From assembly GCF_051201685.1 (NCBI RefSeq), contig NZ_CP179213.1, forward strand, positions 2,232,001-2,296,000: a stretch of 64,000 nucleotides of DNA, read 5' to 3'. This DNA comes from Luminiphilus sp051201685 (lineage in GTDB: Bacteria > Pseudomonadota > Gammaproteobacteria > Pseudomonadales > Halieaceae). The translations under genes were made by a program, and so were the position numbers. The notes below the pieces were generated by a model, which did not search any database, was not told the DNA's origin, and was given only the letters and a program-made list of their open reading frames with translations. How positions within the stretch are numbered: the stretch's first letter is position 1; each line of letters starts with the position of its first letter. Positions 27,301-35,207 of this stretch are shown piece by piece.

Positions 27301-27369
27301 GTGGCTGCTCATCAACTTGTCCACGCATTATTGGATGGGATAGTCTCGCTTGGCGGTGTTACAGGTTAA
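27301..27369 (+). CDS. Possible 22-residue peptide ending at a repeat copy
   Basis: GTG at 27301 has AGGAG five bases upstream, the best ribosome binding site in this stretch. The frame reads MAAHQLVHALLDGIVSLGGV plus two residues and ends TAA at 27367-27369, exactly where repeat copy 6 begins. It may be a true small peptide, or the start of a longer gene truncated by arrival of the repeat. Confidence 0.3.
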   Translation: MAAHQLVHALLDGIVSLGGVTG

Positions 27370-27525
27370 CAAAAAGGGAGCCTGATCAGCCCAACGCGTA
27401 GCTGTAGTGCACCTACTCTTAAACCCCAACCAATTTAGCCCCCCCGGGGGCCGTGGAGGCTCTGTTGTTATATCTAGTGATCCCTCCCAGATACATTAGA
27501 GGTGGATTTCAAAACAAGAGAGCAG
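27366..27525. repeat. Dispersed intergenic repeat, copy 6 (A and B parts)
   Basis: AAAGGGAGCCTGATCAGCCC at 27371-27390 aligns with 29383-29403 (A part), and CCAATTTAGCCCCCCCGGGG at about 27430 with GGCTCTGTTGTT and CCCAGATACATTAGAGGTGG aligns with copy 5 (B part). A and B are again adjacent and in the same order as in copy 2. Confidence 0.75.
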
Positions 27526-27711
27526 CAGCCAGCACTCAGGGAAGTGTGAACCTTAGTTCCGCCAGTAGCAGCGTGGTTAGCCCTTGGTGCACTCGAAGTA
27601 CTCAACACGGCCGACTAGCGACGACACCTCGTTCGTTATCGAGGAAAAATCGGCGGTAAACTTAGGACTCGCTTTATATATCTAATTCTGCGCTTGGGTA
27701 CTGATTTTGGT

Positions 27712-28620
27712 ATGTTTGTTGCACTGAAAGAATCAGGGGAGCGTCAGGTGGTCGATGCTGGTTTTGCGTTTATAAAAAAGCACGCGCCCCTAGGGCTGAA
27801 GATTTTTGTGATGGCGTCCATGGCTGCGCTGATCTTGTTTTCTCCAGCCTTGAGTGCAGTTTTTCTTTCCTACGACCTCACTATCCCGTTTGGTAGCGTG
27901 ATGACTTATCTGCTTGTGGCGGCAGCAGTAGGACGGCGTAATGTCGTTAGGGCGTTTGCCAACAGCTGCGTGCCTCTGGGTGTCGCCGTCAGCGTGTACC
28001 GCCTTTTTGTAACACTCCTAGGCGCAGAAACAGCGGTCGATCTTTCTGCATCTCTGCCGCTGCTTTATAGCCCTCTGGCTTTGGGGCTATTTCTGTCGTA
28101 CGCCTTAAGAATTGTCGAGCCGGTCAACCTGGAGCAATTGCCACGCACACCTGTTTGGCACACAACTTTAATCCTTACAGGCGCTACGGGTGTGTTCACA
28201 GCCTTGTTTGTTATGGATGGATATCCTTTCACGACGCTCATCAGATTGGATCAAGTCGTAGTTGTCGCCCTAATATTTCTAGCGTGCCTCGCCTACAATG
28301 ACAAAGAGAAATTGCCTCTGAATAGCGTTATTGCACGCGCCGGGACGATGACTTGCATACTGACCGCCACCTTCGGGGTTGCAATATATGCCTACTACGT
28401 AGACATCGGTGCTGATGATCCAAGCTTAGTCGGACCAGTGCTCGCTGATTTATTTGCACTGATGTTGTACGGCAGCATAACTATTATGGCCGTGAGCGTA
28501 TCTGACTGTTGTCTTGGAACAGACAAGGAGGTCAGAACCCGCGATTGGCATTTATCTGAGGCGTACGTTTTTTTGACACTGATCATTTTTCCACCTGCTG
28601 GTGTGCTTACGCTCTTCTAG
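27712..28620 (+). CDS. Polytopic membrane protein of unknown function
   Basis: The ATG at 27712 (MFVALKESGERQVVDAGF) is the most plausible start, giving 302 residues; an in-frame TTG at 27694 would add six. After a polar N-terminal helix of about 30 residues there are eight to nine hydrophobic spans, for example MASMAALILFSPALSAVFLSY, VVVVALIFLACLAY and the C-terminal YVFLTLIIFPPAGVLTLF. No transporter signature is recognised. It lies in the island after repeat copy 6. The ribosome binding site is weak, so expression level is uncertain. It could be cargo with an immunity or exclusion role, but this is speculation. Confidence 0.6.
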   Translation: MFVALKESGERQVVDAGFAFIKKHAPLGLKIFVMASMAALILFSPALSAVFLSYDLTIPFGSVMTYLLVAAAVGRRNVVRAFANSCVPLGVAVSVYRLFVTLLGAETAVDLSASLPLLYSPLALGLFLSYALRIVEPVNLEQLPRTPVWHTTLILTGATGVFTALFVMDGYPFTTLIRLDQVVVVALIFLACLAYNDKEKLPLNSVIARAGTMTCILTATFGVAIYAYYVDIGADDPSLVGPVLADLFALMLYGSITIMAVSVSDCCLGTDKEVRTRDWHLSEAYVFLTLIIFPPAGVLTLF

Positions 28621-28865
28621 CGGGTGCTCACAGTGACGTACACAGACTTATAAAAGCGGTTAAAAGAACGGATCTTTCAATCATAAAGTTTTTCGCCCGA
28701 CATCTAGAACTAGACCAATGTCTAGGCAAGCAAGCTTCTAAGGTTCAGCGAAGTAGTTAATATAAAGCCGATTGATAGCTGCGAGTTCGGATAGGAAAGC
28801 CTCTGTGGACTGTCAGGCACAAAAAAGCTCGCAGTGGGCGGGCAAGGGACGCTCTTAATTCTGTA

Positions 28866-29258
28866 TCAATCCATGAGTGGAAACGCTTGGTCAAAGTCTC
28901 CGACGTTGTCTGGAAACATCTGCTCATGTACCGCTCGAGCATTCTGTTGAAGGGCATCGCTTATCATGCCTGCTTCAAAGGCCGCTGCAGTGAACAAGAT
29001 CGTAAAAAATCTTTGGTTTGAAAGGCTTGGTTTGGCGCGCTCTGCGGCTCCTAAAAGAACCTCTGCGATAGCAGCAAACATGTTCCTATTGCCCGCTGGA
29101 TTTTGAGACTTTCTAATGTGGTTTACTATTTGAAACGTTTGTGGATCTTGGAAAAGTCTCTGCATTTCGGCTTGTTCATTGCCTGAGGCGCCGAAGTTAA
29201 TCTGGGCGCTTTTTACAAGCGCGGCCGCAGAGGATTTGTAGGTAAGCTTCGCTAACAT
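28866..29258 (-). CDS. Small soluble protein of unknown function (island)
   Basis: A 130-residue protein with a strong ribosome binding site (AAGGAGAG, six bases before ATG 29258). The sequence is mostly helical: LTYKSSAAALVKSAQINFG, FQIVNHIRKSQNP, FAAIAEVLLGAAERA, FTILFTAAAFEAGMISDALQ. No signal peptide, HTN or zinc motif is visible. It diverges from the primase-helicase gene across a 381-bp region that carries an inverted repeat. That position is where satellite and phage elements often keep a regulator, but the sequence gives no helix-turn-helix to support it. Confidence 0.6.
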   Translation of the reverse strand: MLAKLTYKSSAAALVKSAQINFGASGNEQAEMQRLFQDPQTFQIVNHIRKSQNPAGNRNMFAAIAEVLLGAAERAKPSLSNQRFFTILFTAAAFEAGMISDALQQNARAVHEQMFPDNVGDFDQAFPLMD

Positions 29259-29380
29259 GGTGTCTCTCCTTGAGTATTCCTAGTTACTCCATGTAACCAG
29301 TCTGCCTAGCGTTGTGCTCTTAGGATGTGCGTATCACGCCAACCTATGTGCAGAAGCCGCCGCAGATAAAAGAAGAAGTT

Positions 29381-29425
29381 TAAAAGGGGAGCCTAAACAG
29401 CCCCACGGTGCGCTAACGGGGCGTC
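29381..29425. repeat. Dispersed intergenic repeat, copy 7 (A part)
   Basis: GGGGAGCCTAAACAG followed by CCCCACGGTGCGCTAACGGG. GCCCC and GGGGC can pair around the loop ACGGTGCGCTAAC. No B part follows. Confidence 0.75.
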
Positions 29426-29461
29426 AGTCGCTTTGTGCAAATGTATTGGCGCGGATAGCCA

Positions 29462-29502
29462 ATTAATAGCGACAAGCCTTTTGTACGCTGTCGCCTATTA
29501 AT
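29462..29502. promoter_or_regulatory. Inverted repeat upstream of primase-helicase gene
   Basis: ATTAATAGCGACA (29462-29474) pairs with TGTCGCCTATTAAT (29489-29502) with one unpaired base and a 14-base centre. It lies in the divergent region between the 130-residue protein and the primase-helicase. It could be an operator for the two genes or part of the element's replication origin. Confidence 0.5.
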
Positions 29503-29639
29503 GATCTCAAGTGAATTGGAGAAAGCTTGCCTAGCTCAATGCGCGCTGCGGGTCGCCCTACAAGCGTGACGCTAGATATTTCATCTGCCCTCAAATCAAA
29601 GTTCACCGCGTAAATTTAGCCGCTGAGGTAACAACATTT

Positions 29640-32600
29640 ATGAATAAAACAATGACTGTTCTTACTGCACCGGGAAAACGACTTTGCAAATACTTTAGCA
29701 GCACCACAAGCGAATCATGGCAATCAGCTAAGTACTTCACAGCGACTGAATTAGCGTTATCGGACATTGAAGACTTATACAGCCTGATTAGCGAAAGCGC
29801 AGATTTAAGAGATCGGTGCATTATCAGAGGCCGCTTGAGAGCTGATGCTGATCACAGTAAACCTGTGAGGCGGCAATTAAACCGGCAGCGCAGTGCAGAT
29901 CCAAATGAGGAGGCTTTTGAAGACGTGCCACGCGAGTGGATCATGATTGATAAGCTTGCTCTCCCCAGCCAACTAAAAACCTCGACCGACCCGGCAGCTT
30001 CTGTCAATTACGCAATATCCTTGCTACCTGAAGAGTTTCAGAACAAAACCTGTGTATGGCAGCTATCAGCCTCTTGCTGTCTAGTGAACGACAGTATTTT
30101 CTCTGCTCACTTGTTCTTTTGGTTGAGCGAACCACTAGCAAATGAACATCTTCGCTTGTGGGCTAAAAACGTGAACGCACAAGCAGGCATCAAACTTATC
30201 GACCCTGCCCTATTCAACGCAGTTCAAATCCACTACACAGCAAATCCTATCTTTGATGGCAGGGAAGATCCGATCAAGGCAGATCGGGTAGGTATAATTA
30301 GAGGCGCCTCCGATGAGGTATCGCTGATTTTTAAACCGCCCCAGAAAACGGAGCAAAGCCGATCAACTAGCGACTCCTCTGCGGTGGGAGGATTGGGCTA
30401 TGAAGGTCAAATGGCTTACCTCGGAGATGGTCAATGCAACCAAGGTTTTAATGACGTCCTCTTAAAAGCTACTGCTAAGTTTGTTGCAGCTAGGACAAAG
30501 GAAATGGCGTTAGGAGAACTTGAAAACCTGAAGGCAGATGTTCGTCGACGTATTGATGCCGCTGATCAGAGCAATCATAGCCAAACTGACATAGACCGGT
30601 ATAAGTCTGATGCTTATCTAGACCCTCTAATCTTGGGCGCTATTGAGAAATTCTCAGAGTCGACGCCACCTTACTGGGATAAGCCTCTGATGACTTTATC
30701 GGAGGGTGAAAAGCGCCTTCGGGAGGTCATCGACAACTTTAGTAAGCAAGCTATCGACTCTTGGGATAATCCTTTGGATTTCGACACGCCAATTTTCGCT
30801 ATCAGGGCTACGGCTGGGCTAGGCAAGACCCGTAGCGTTATCAAACAGCTCCTTGCTTACAAGCTCCTTGAGTATGGGGATGTCCACTACTACGCCCCAA
30901 ATCATCGACTGTCTCGTGAATTGGAAGCCGACCTAAATGACGAATTAACCCTAGATTTACCAAAGGATAGTTCTGCACTTAAACGCGCGCGAGTGATTTA
31001 CGGCAGATCACAAAAAGACGCTTCCGGAACCCCAATGTGTCGTAAAGCCACTGTCGCAAACGCCATCTCAAAGGCCGGCGGCAGCGCCTATCAGCTTCTT
31101 TGTAAAAATAACTCAGGGCAGTGCGAGTTCTTTGATAATTGTGCGTACCTTGATCAGCTTGATGAGGTTGATGCCTTACCCGATGACATGAAGCCCATGC
31201 TCACAGAAGTAAAGGTCATGTCTCACAACCATCTTTTTTATCGCACGAAAGAGAGATTTCTTGAGCCATCGCTCGTGGTTATTGACGAGAGCTTTATTAG
31301 AACTCCGCATGTGGAAGTGAAGATTCCAATCTCGGATATTCTTAGCTTCGGCGATCGGGGTTCTCACATAGCCGCAGTGGCAAACATATTGTCACGTGGA
31401 GCAAAAAATATACTCGGTCAATTGAGGGCGCTGTGTACATCGCATGACTTACTTGAGGAGCTGGAGGAATACGAGAGCATTCAAGCGAACCTATTTTCAA
31501 CGCTCCGTATTGATGACTCGTTACAACAGCAAGAACGCCTGGCCGACAAGCTGCAATCGAATGACACACCTCTACTTATCCGCACGCTAGCCTATGAGAT
31601 GCAGGTAACAGATCGCGATGAGTCGAATGCCGTCATAAGCGATGGTAAAGAAGCGACTGTGCTTAGGCGGAGAGACCTGCACTTACCTGACGCACCCCTA
31701 CTGCTGATCGACGCCGATGCGAATCCGTTGCTCCTAAAACAGTTTTTTGGTGATCGAATCACTGTTGAAGACATTCGTGTAGAGCGCGATGCGGAAGTCT
31801 ATCAATTTAGTGATAGGACATTTTCCAAAACGGCTTTTGATAAGAATCCTGAGCTGATCACTCAAGTCGGCAACTTCATCAGTAGTGTATCTGCCAGCGG
31901 TAAAACGTTAGTAGTTTCTAACAAGGGGTTAGAAGAGGATTTAGCCGAGTTGGATGTTGGTGACGCAACCCTGGATCACTTCAACAACCTGCGCGGTGTA
32001 AACCTATATAGCGATTTTGAAAACATCATCATTGTTGGGCGAATCCAACCCAGCTCGGTTTATATTGAAAAGCTGGCGAGAGGACTCTGGTACGACGCTG
32101 AAGAACCGTTTGCCTTGCTTGAGGAGAAGTCAGGTAGTCGCCCTTTGGAGTCTGAAAAGCGCGGGTATCGGCTCAAAGGCGACTCTGGTTCTACCATGAC
32201 TCAGGTGCACCCTGATTGGCGCGTGCAGGCGCTTTTGGAGCAAATGAGGGAGAGTGAAAGCACCCAAGCAATCGACCGCCTGAGGCTGCTCAGACCGCAC
32301 CCAGAGGGGCGTCAGCGGCGCGTATTCATACTCTGCTCTGTGCCGTTAGATGTCACTGTGGATCATCTGGAGAGCTGGAGTGGGCTGCAAAAAATGATTG
32401 CGCTAGTGCAGAGTTGTGACGGCATAGTTCCATTAAATAAAAATCACTTATTGGCGGCTTGCCCGGAACTATCCTCAGAGCCAACCGCGCAACGCAGGAT
32501 TACTGATTTAAAAAGGATCACTTCCCTAATAAGTATATCTATTAGAGGTTTGATCCTTTTAACAGCCCAATACAAGTTGCGCGGACAGAAACGTCCCAGT

Positions 32601-32687
32601 GAAGTCCTTTATGACGCCCGATTCGATTCAGAACAGGTTCAAAAGAGGCTTGAACAGCTCACTGAAGACGCAATTGAGATGGTCTGA
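29640..32687 (+). CDS. Primase-helicase-like replication protein of the island
   Basis: A 1015-residue protein, by far the largest of the island. Residues about 95-225 resemble an archaeo-eukaryotic-type primase domain of plasmid and phage replication proteins (EWIMIDKLALPSQLK, then VWQLSASCCL and SAHLFFWLSEPL). The ATPase part has a P-loop ATAGLGKTRSVIKQLL near residue 390 and a Walker B VVIDES near residue 546, with a cluster of cysteines in between (residues about 463-500). The C-terminal helicase half includes SGKTLVVSNKG and HFNNLRGVNLY near residue 780. GAGG lies about ten bases before the ATG. It would allow the excised element to replicate. Primase identity is inferred from pattern, not alignment. 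Confidence 0.7.
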   Translation: MNKTMTVLTAPGKRLCKYFSSTTSESWQSAKYFTATELALSDIEDLYSLISESADLRDRCIIRGRLRADADHSKPVRRQLNRQRSADPNEEAFEDVPREWIMIDKLALPSQLKTSTDPAASVNYAISLLPEEFQNKTCVWQLSASCCLVNDSIFSAHLFFWLSEPLANEHLRLWAKNVNAQAGIKLIDPALFNAVQIHYTANPIFDGREDPIKADRVGIIRGASDEVSLIFKPPQKTEQSRSTSDSSAVGGLGYEGQMAYLGDGQCNQGFNDVLLKATAKFVAARTKEMALGELENLKADVRRRIDAADQSNHSQTDIDRYKSDAYLDPLILGAIEKFSESTPPYWDKPLMTLSEGEKRLREVIDNFSKQAIDSWDNPLDFDTPIFAIRATAGLGKTRSVIKQLLAYKLLEYGDVHYYAPNHRLSRELEADLNDELTLDLPKDSSALKRARVIYGRSQKDASGTPMCRKATVANAISKAGGSAYQLLCKNNSGQCEFFDNCAYLDQLDEVDALPDDMKPMLTEVKVMSHNHLFYRTKERFLEPSLVVIDESFIRTPHVEVKIPISDILSFGDRGSHIAAVANILSRGAKNILGQLRALCTSHDLLEELEEYESIQANLFSTLRIDDSLQQQERLADKLQSNDTPLLIRTLAYEMQVTDRDESNAVISDGKEATVLRRRDLHLPDAPLLLIDADANPLLLKQFFGDRITVEDIRVERDAEVYQFSDRTFSKTAFDKNPELITQVGNFISSVSASGKTLVVSNKGLEEDLAELDVGDATLDHFNNLRGVNLYSDFENIIIVGRIQPSSVYIEKLARGLWYDAEEPFALLEEKSGSRPLESEKRGYRLKGDSGSTMTQVHPDWRVQALLEQMRESESTQAIDRLRLLRPHPEGRQRRVFILCSVPLDVTVDHLESWSGLQKMIALVQSCDGIVPLNKNHLLAACPELSSEPTAQRRITDLKRITSLISISIRGLILLTAQYKLRGQKRPSEVLYDARFDSEQVQKRLEQLTEDAIEMV

Positions 32688-32808
32688 GGGTGCCTGCGAG
32701 GCATACACACTCATCCGCTTCTAAATTCACGATATTCACCATGAAAATAACATCCGAGTACCTTACAGAGATTGGCGTGTAAGCCTTATTCCAACATGCA
32801 AAATGGGC

Positions 32809-33993
32809 TTAGAACGACTGCGTTTGCTCCAGTGCTGTAATCGCCGAGGTGAGCTGCTGTACTGATGATCCACCTGAGTAAACGTTGTACGTGATATTTG
32901 GTTTTTCATGCCCCACTAAATCAGCAGCGATGCCCTCTGCTATTCCGGCTTGCTCTAATGTCGTGACAACAAACTTCCGTATGGAGTGAAAACATTTAGT
33001 CCGGCTCTGCCCATCAGCGAGGACATCTCTTTTCAACCTGCCAAACCGCTTTCCCACGGCGTTAGAGCGCCCCGCCATATTTAGTCTGCCCAAATCCAGA
33101 AGCTCGTGGAGCTTCGCCGCCACCGGTACAACTCGACCAGACGAGGCTTGCGTTTTAGCGTCCTCTTTAACCTTAAAGCAGGTAACGCCCTCGACAGTGA
33201 CCAGGCTTTCTGTAGTTAGCGCCCCGATCTCAGATAGGCGCATACCTGTATACCTCGCGATGTCTATATAGGCGACCAGCTCAGCATCGCCTTTTTCTTG
33301 AGCTACAGTCCTGACAGCCAGAATCTCTAGATCAGTCATCGGGCTATATTTCACCGGCCTTTTTAGCGCCTTTGGAAATCTGACTTGCCTAAAAGGATTT
33401 TGCAATTGAGCGTCTAATAGGCCTTGGTATTGAAGCCAAGCGACGTACTCTGACAGATACCCTAAGGCTTTTTGCATTGTCTTAACCGCTCGACGTTGCG
33501 CTTCTGGCTTTGCTTCCTCAGCAAATAACCACCGCTGTGCAGCCTCTTTGCGGAGATGACGGGTCGTAGGCATGAATCGTGTGGCTTCTAATATGTACCG
33601 TCGTGCTTCAGTACGTACTTTGTGATTTTTGTAGTGATAGGCTGCAAATGCCTCCATGTGAACCGGCAGAGGCAAGCCATTCCCCCACTCTATCCCCTCA
33701 AAGCAGGCTTGCTCAGATGGCTTCAGCACCTCAAACCAATCCCATTTGTTCGCTGAAGACAGATGTGGCGTCGCAACGATGCCGGCTAATTCGAAGGCTA
33801 GGGGGTCATTTTGTGCAAGCTGAATGAGGGATTGCCACTCCGCAAGCCACGGTGATGACACTAAGGTGGCCTCTCTTCGACATTTTGTCCGAGTTGACCG
33901 CGCAAACCGTTGCTTGCCCAGCACTGCATGAAGCTGTTTGGGGATTTTGAGTTCTGCTTGCCAAATACCTGTTTTTAACCGCGTCAAATTCAT
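32809..33993 (-). CDS. Tyrosine-type site-specific integrase
   Basis: A 394-residue recombinase. The C-terminal catalytic domain has the first Arg in ARYTGMRLSEIGAL (near residue 250), a Lys-bearing beta hairpin (KEDAKTQASSGRVVPV), HSIRKF (His and second Arg near residue 336), LVGHEKPNITYN (His near 365) and the nucleophile Tyr in NVYSGG (near residue 373). The N-terminal part is a SAM-like arm/core-binding region (ALGYLSEYVAWLQYQGLLD). It is read away from the tRNA-Asp gene, starting 90 bp from its 3' end, the standard place for an integrase in a tRNA island. Two 13-bp-spaced repeats overlap its promoter region, so it may regulate itself. Confidence 0.93.
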   Translation of the reverse strand: MNLTRLKTGIWQAELKIPKQLHAVLGKQRFARSTRTKCRREATLVSSPWLAEWQSLIQLAQNDPLAFELAGIVATPHLSSANKWDWFEVLKPSEQACFEGIEWGNGLPLPVHMEAFAAYHYKNHKVRTEARRYILEATRFMPTTRHLRKEAAQRWLFAEEAKPEAQRRAVKTMQKALGYLSEYVAWLQYQGLLDAQLQNPFRQVRFPKALKRPVKYSPMTDLEILAVRTVAQEKGDAELVAYIDIARYTGMRLSEIGALTTESLVTVEGVTCFKVKEDAKTQASSGRVVPVAAKLHELLDLGRLNMAGRSNAVGKRFGRLKRDVLADGQSRTKCFHSIRKFVVTTLEQAGIAEGIAADLVGHEKPNITYNVYSGGSSVQQLTSAITALEQTQSF

Positions 33994-34020
33994 CGCTAGT
34001 GCCCTGCTCTGAGAACAAAG

Positions 34021-34043
34021 TACACAGACGACTTACACAGAGT
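34021..34043. repeat. Two 13-bp-spaced repeats near island right end
   Basis: TACACAGACG at 34021 and TACACAGAGT at 34034, with the same 13-bp offset and the same strand as the three copies at 25390-25426. They lie between the integrase start and the tRNA and are candidate arm sites for the integrase. Confidence 0.75.
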
Positions 34044-34082
34044 CGGATCAAAAAGTCAGCGTTTATGCGGTCTTGAAGGAAA

Positions 34083-34159
34083 TGGCGGAGCGGACGGGAC
34101 TCGAACCCGCGACCCCCGGCGTGACAGGCCGGTATTCTAACCAACTGAACTACCGCTCC
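34083..34159 (-). tRNA. tRNA-Asp (anticodon GTC)
   Basis: On the minus strand the 77-nt gene starts GGAGCGGTAGTTCAGTTGG, has the anticodon loop CCTGTCACG, the T arm GGTTCGAGTCC, and ends in an encoded CCA. The acceptor stem GGAGCGG pairs with CCGCTCC. It is intact and serves as the integration target of the island. It follows tRNA-Val by 53 bp and shares its promoter. Confidence 0.97.
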
Positions 34160-34212
34160 AGGTAGACGACACATGAGGTGTCTGTTGTGTGCGATCCAAC
34201 CTTCTAAGAGGT

Positions 34213-34288
34213 TGGTGGGTGATGACGGGATCGAACCGCCGACCCTCTGCTTGTAAGGCAGATGCTCTCCCAGCTGAGCTAATCACCC
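34213..34288 (-). tRNA. tRNA-Val (anticodon TAC)
   Basis: On the minus strand the 76-nt gene starts GGGTGATTAGCTCAGCTGGG, has the anticodon loop CCTTACAAG, the T arm GGTTCGATCCC, and ends in encoded CCA. The acceptor stem GGGTGAT pairs with ATCACCC. It is the first gene of a Val-Asp tRNA unit. Confidence 0.97.
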
Positions 34289-34304
34289 TGATCTGCAGCC
34301 GCGC

Positions 34305-34332
34305 ATTATAAGTGGGTCGCCCGTGCTGTCAA
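34305..34332 (-). promoter_or_regulatory. Promoter of the tRNA-Val/tRNA-Asp unit
   Basis: On the minus strand a perfect TTGACA (34332-34327) and a perfect TATAAT (34310-34305) are separated by 16 bp. Between the -10 and the first tRNA base lie 16 bp, including a GC-rich stretch GCGCGGC that looks like a stringent discriminator. Confidence 0.9.
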
Positions 34333-34458
34333 TGTTTAACGTGATTTTTCCAAAAATGCCTTTTATGGGTGTACACTCGCGCGACTTTCTGCGCGGCCTG
34401 CATTAAGCGAGTGCCGATACATTACCCAACTGCGACTCTAGATAAATACGGTGCCACC

Positions 34459-34815
34459 ATGGAACTATACAAAGACTTTCGATTTGAGGCGGCACACCGC
34501 CTCCCCAATGTTCCCGAGGGGCACAAGTGCGCGCGGCTGCATGGACATTCCTTTCTGGTCAGGCTCACCATATCAGGTGACGTTGACCCACAGACGGGTT
34601 GGCTCATGGATTTCGATGATATTAAAAATGCTTTTGCGCCGCTGCTGGACCAACTCGACCATTACTATCTAAATGATGTGCCCGGATTGGAGAACCCAAC
34701 CAGCGAGATTTTAGCGAAATGGATTTGGGACAGGTTAAAACCTAACTTGCCAGAGCTCGCCGCCGTGGAAATCCGCGAAACCTGCACAGTAGGCTGCACC
34801 TATCGGGGCGTATAA
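34459..34815 (+). CDS. queD: 6-carboxy-5,6,7,8-tetrahydropterin synthase (QueD)
   Basis: The 118-residue protein makes 6-carboxytetrahydropterin from dihydroneopterin triphosphate in the queuosine/7-deazapurine route. ATG 34459 (MELYKDFRFEAAHRLPNV) gives the standard length. Zinc ligands are the His of FEAAHRLP and the pair in LHGHSFLV; the catalytic Cys is in EGHKCARLHGH, with Asp and His in LDHYYLND, and Glu in VEIRETCTVG near the C-terminus. It starts a rightward unit, with only a weak ribosome binding site. No riboswitch is recognisable upstream. Confidence 0.93.
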   Translation: MELYKDFRFEAAHRLPNVPEGHKCARLHGHSFLVRLTISGDVDPQTGWLMDFDDIKNAFAPLLDQLDHYYLNDVPGLENPTSEILAKWIWDRLKPNLPELAAVEIRETCTVGCTYRGV

Positions 34816-35129
34816 CGTCTTGGGCGGCCTCAGACCGACTTCCTAGCGCAGCAAAATCGCCATTTGTCTATGGCCATTTACGAAATTAATCAAAAACTTT
34901 TAAGAAAAAAACTTTTCTTATTTTAGGTTTTCGGGTTGACGCCAAAAATGCTTTATGCACACCCGCGCTACGAGCACCCTCTTGAGTGGAGTTAGAGCCC
35001 GCACTGGGAGTTCTTCAGAAGATATAGTATGTAAGCCGTTGTTTTTATTTAGTTTTATAGTATTGATCAATTTTTGACCAATCTAAAGATTTTGTGGTGC
35101 GCGTTGCCTTCTTGCCGCAGTTGAACAAA

Positions 35130-35190
35130 ATATCCACCAAATTATCCACAGGTTCTGTGGATCATAACTCCCTGTGGATGATTATCCAAA
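35130..35190. promoter_or_regulatory. Cluster of DnaA-box-like sites
   Basis: TTATCCACA is exact at 35142-35150. One-mismatch versions are TGTGGATCA at 35156-35164, TGTGGATGA at 35173-35181 (both inverted) and TTATCCAAA at 35182-35190. ATATCCACC at 35130 has two mismatches. To the left is an A/T-rich stretch (about 34890-35090). The flanking genes converge, so the sites do not belong to a promoter of either. Confidence 0.65.
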
Positions 35191-35207
35191 GGTGGTCAGA
35201 GGCCGGG

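Larger units (their letters stand above)
25253..34148. mobile_element. Genomic island integrated in tRNA-Asp
   Basis: The element is delimited by the direct repeats 25253-25321 and 34080-34148, giving a unit of about 8.8 kb. The tyrosine integrase gene is the last gene before the intact tRNA. Other contents are a primase-helicase-like gene, two paralogous secreted proteins, two membrane proteins and a small soluble protein. There are no recognisable capsid, packaging, conjugation or relaxase genes. It is best described as an integrative element or phage-satellite-like island whose helper, if any, is not in the window. Confidence 0.9.

Noticed and set aside
21430..29425. Integron cassette array with attC sites
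   Set aside because: The repeats fold as hairpins, but the integron attC end motifs were not consistently found, gene orientation is mixed and the only recombinase is a tRNA-type integrase. Cassette-like spread remains open, a true integron is not supported.
33806..34174. Open frame running from the integrase start through tRNA-Asp
   Set aside because: It is antisense to nothing but overlaps the tRNA and the integrase in another frame, and its translation is the tRNA sequence read as protein.
34816..35207. Calling the DnaA-box cluster oriC
   Set aside because: None of the usual origin genes is nearby and skew cannot be computed here, so only a site cluster is reported.
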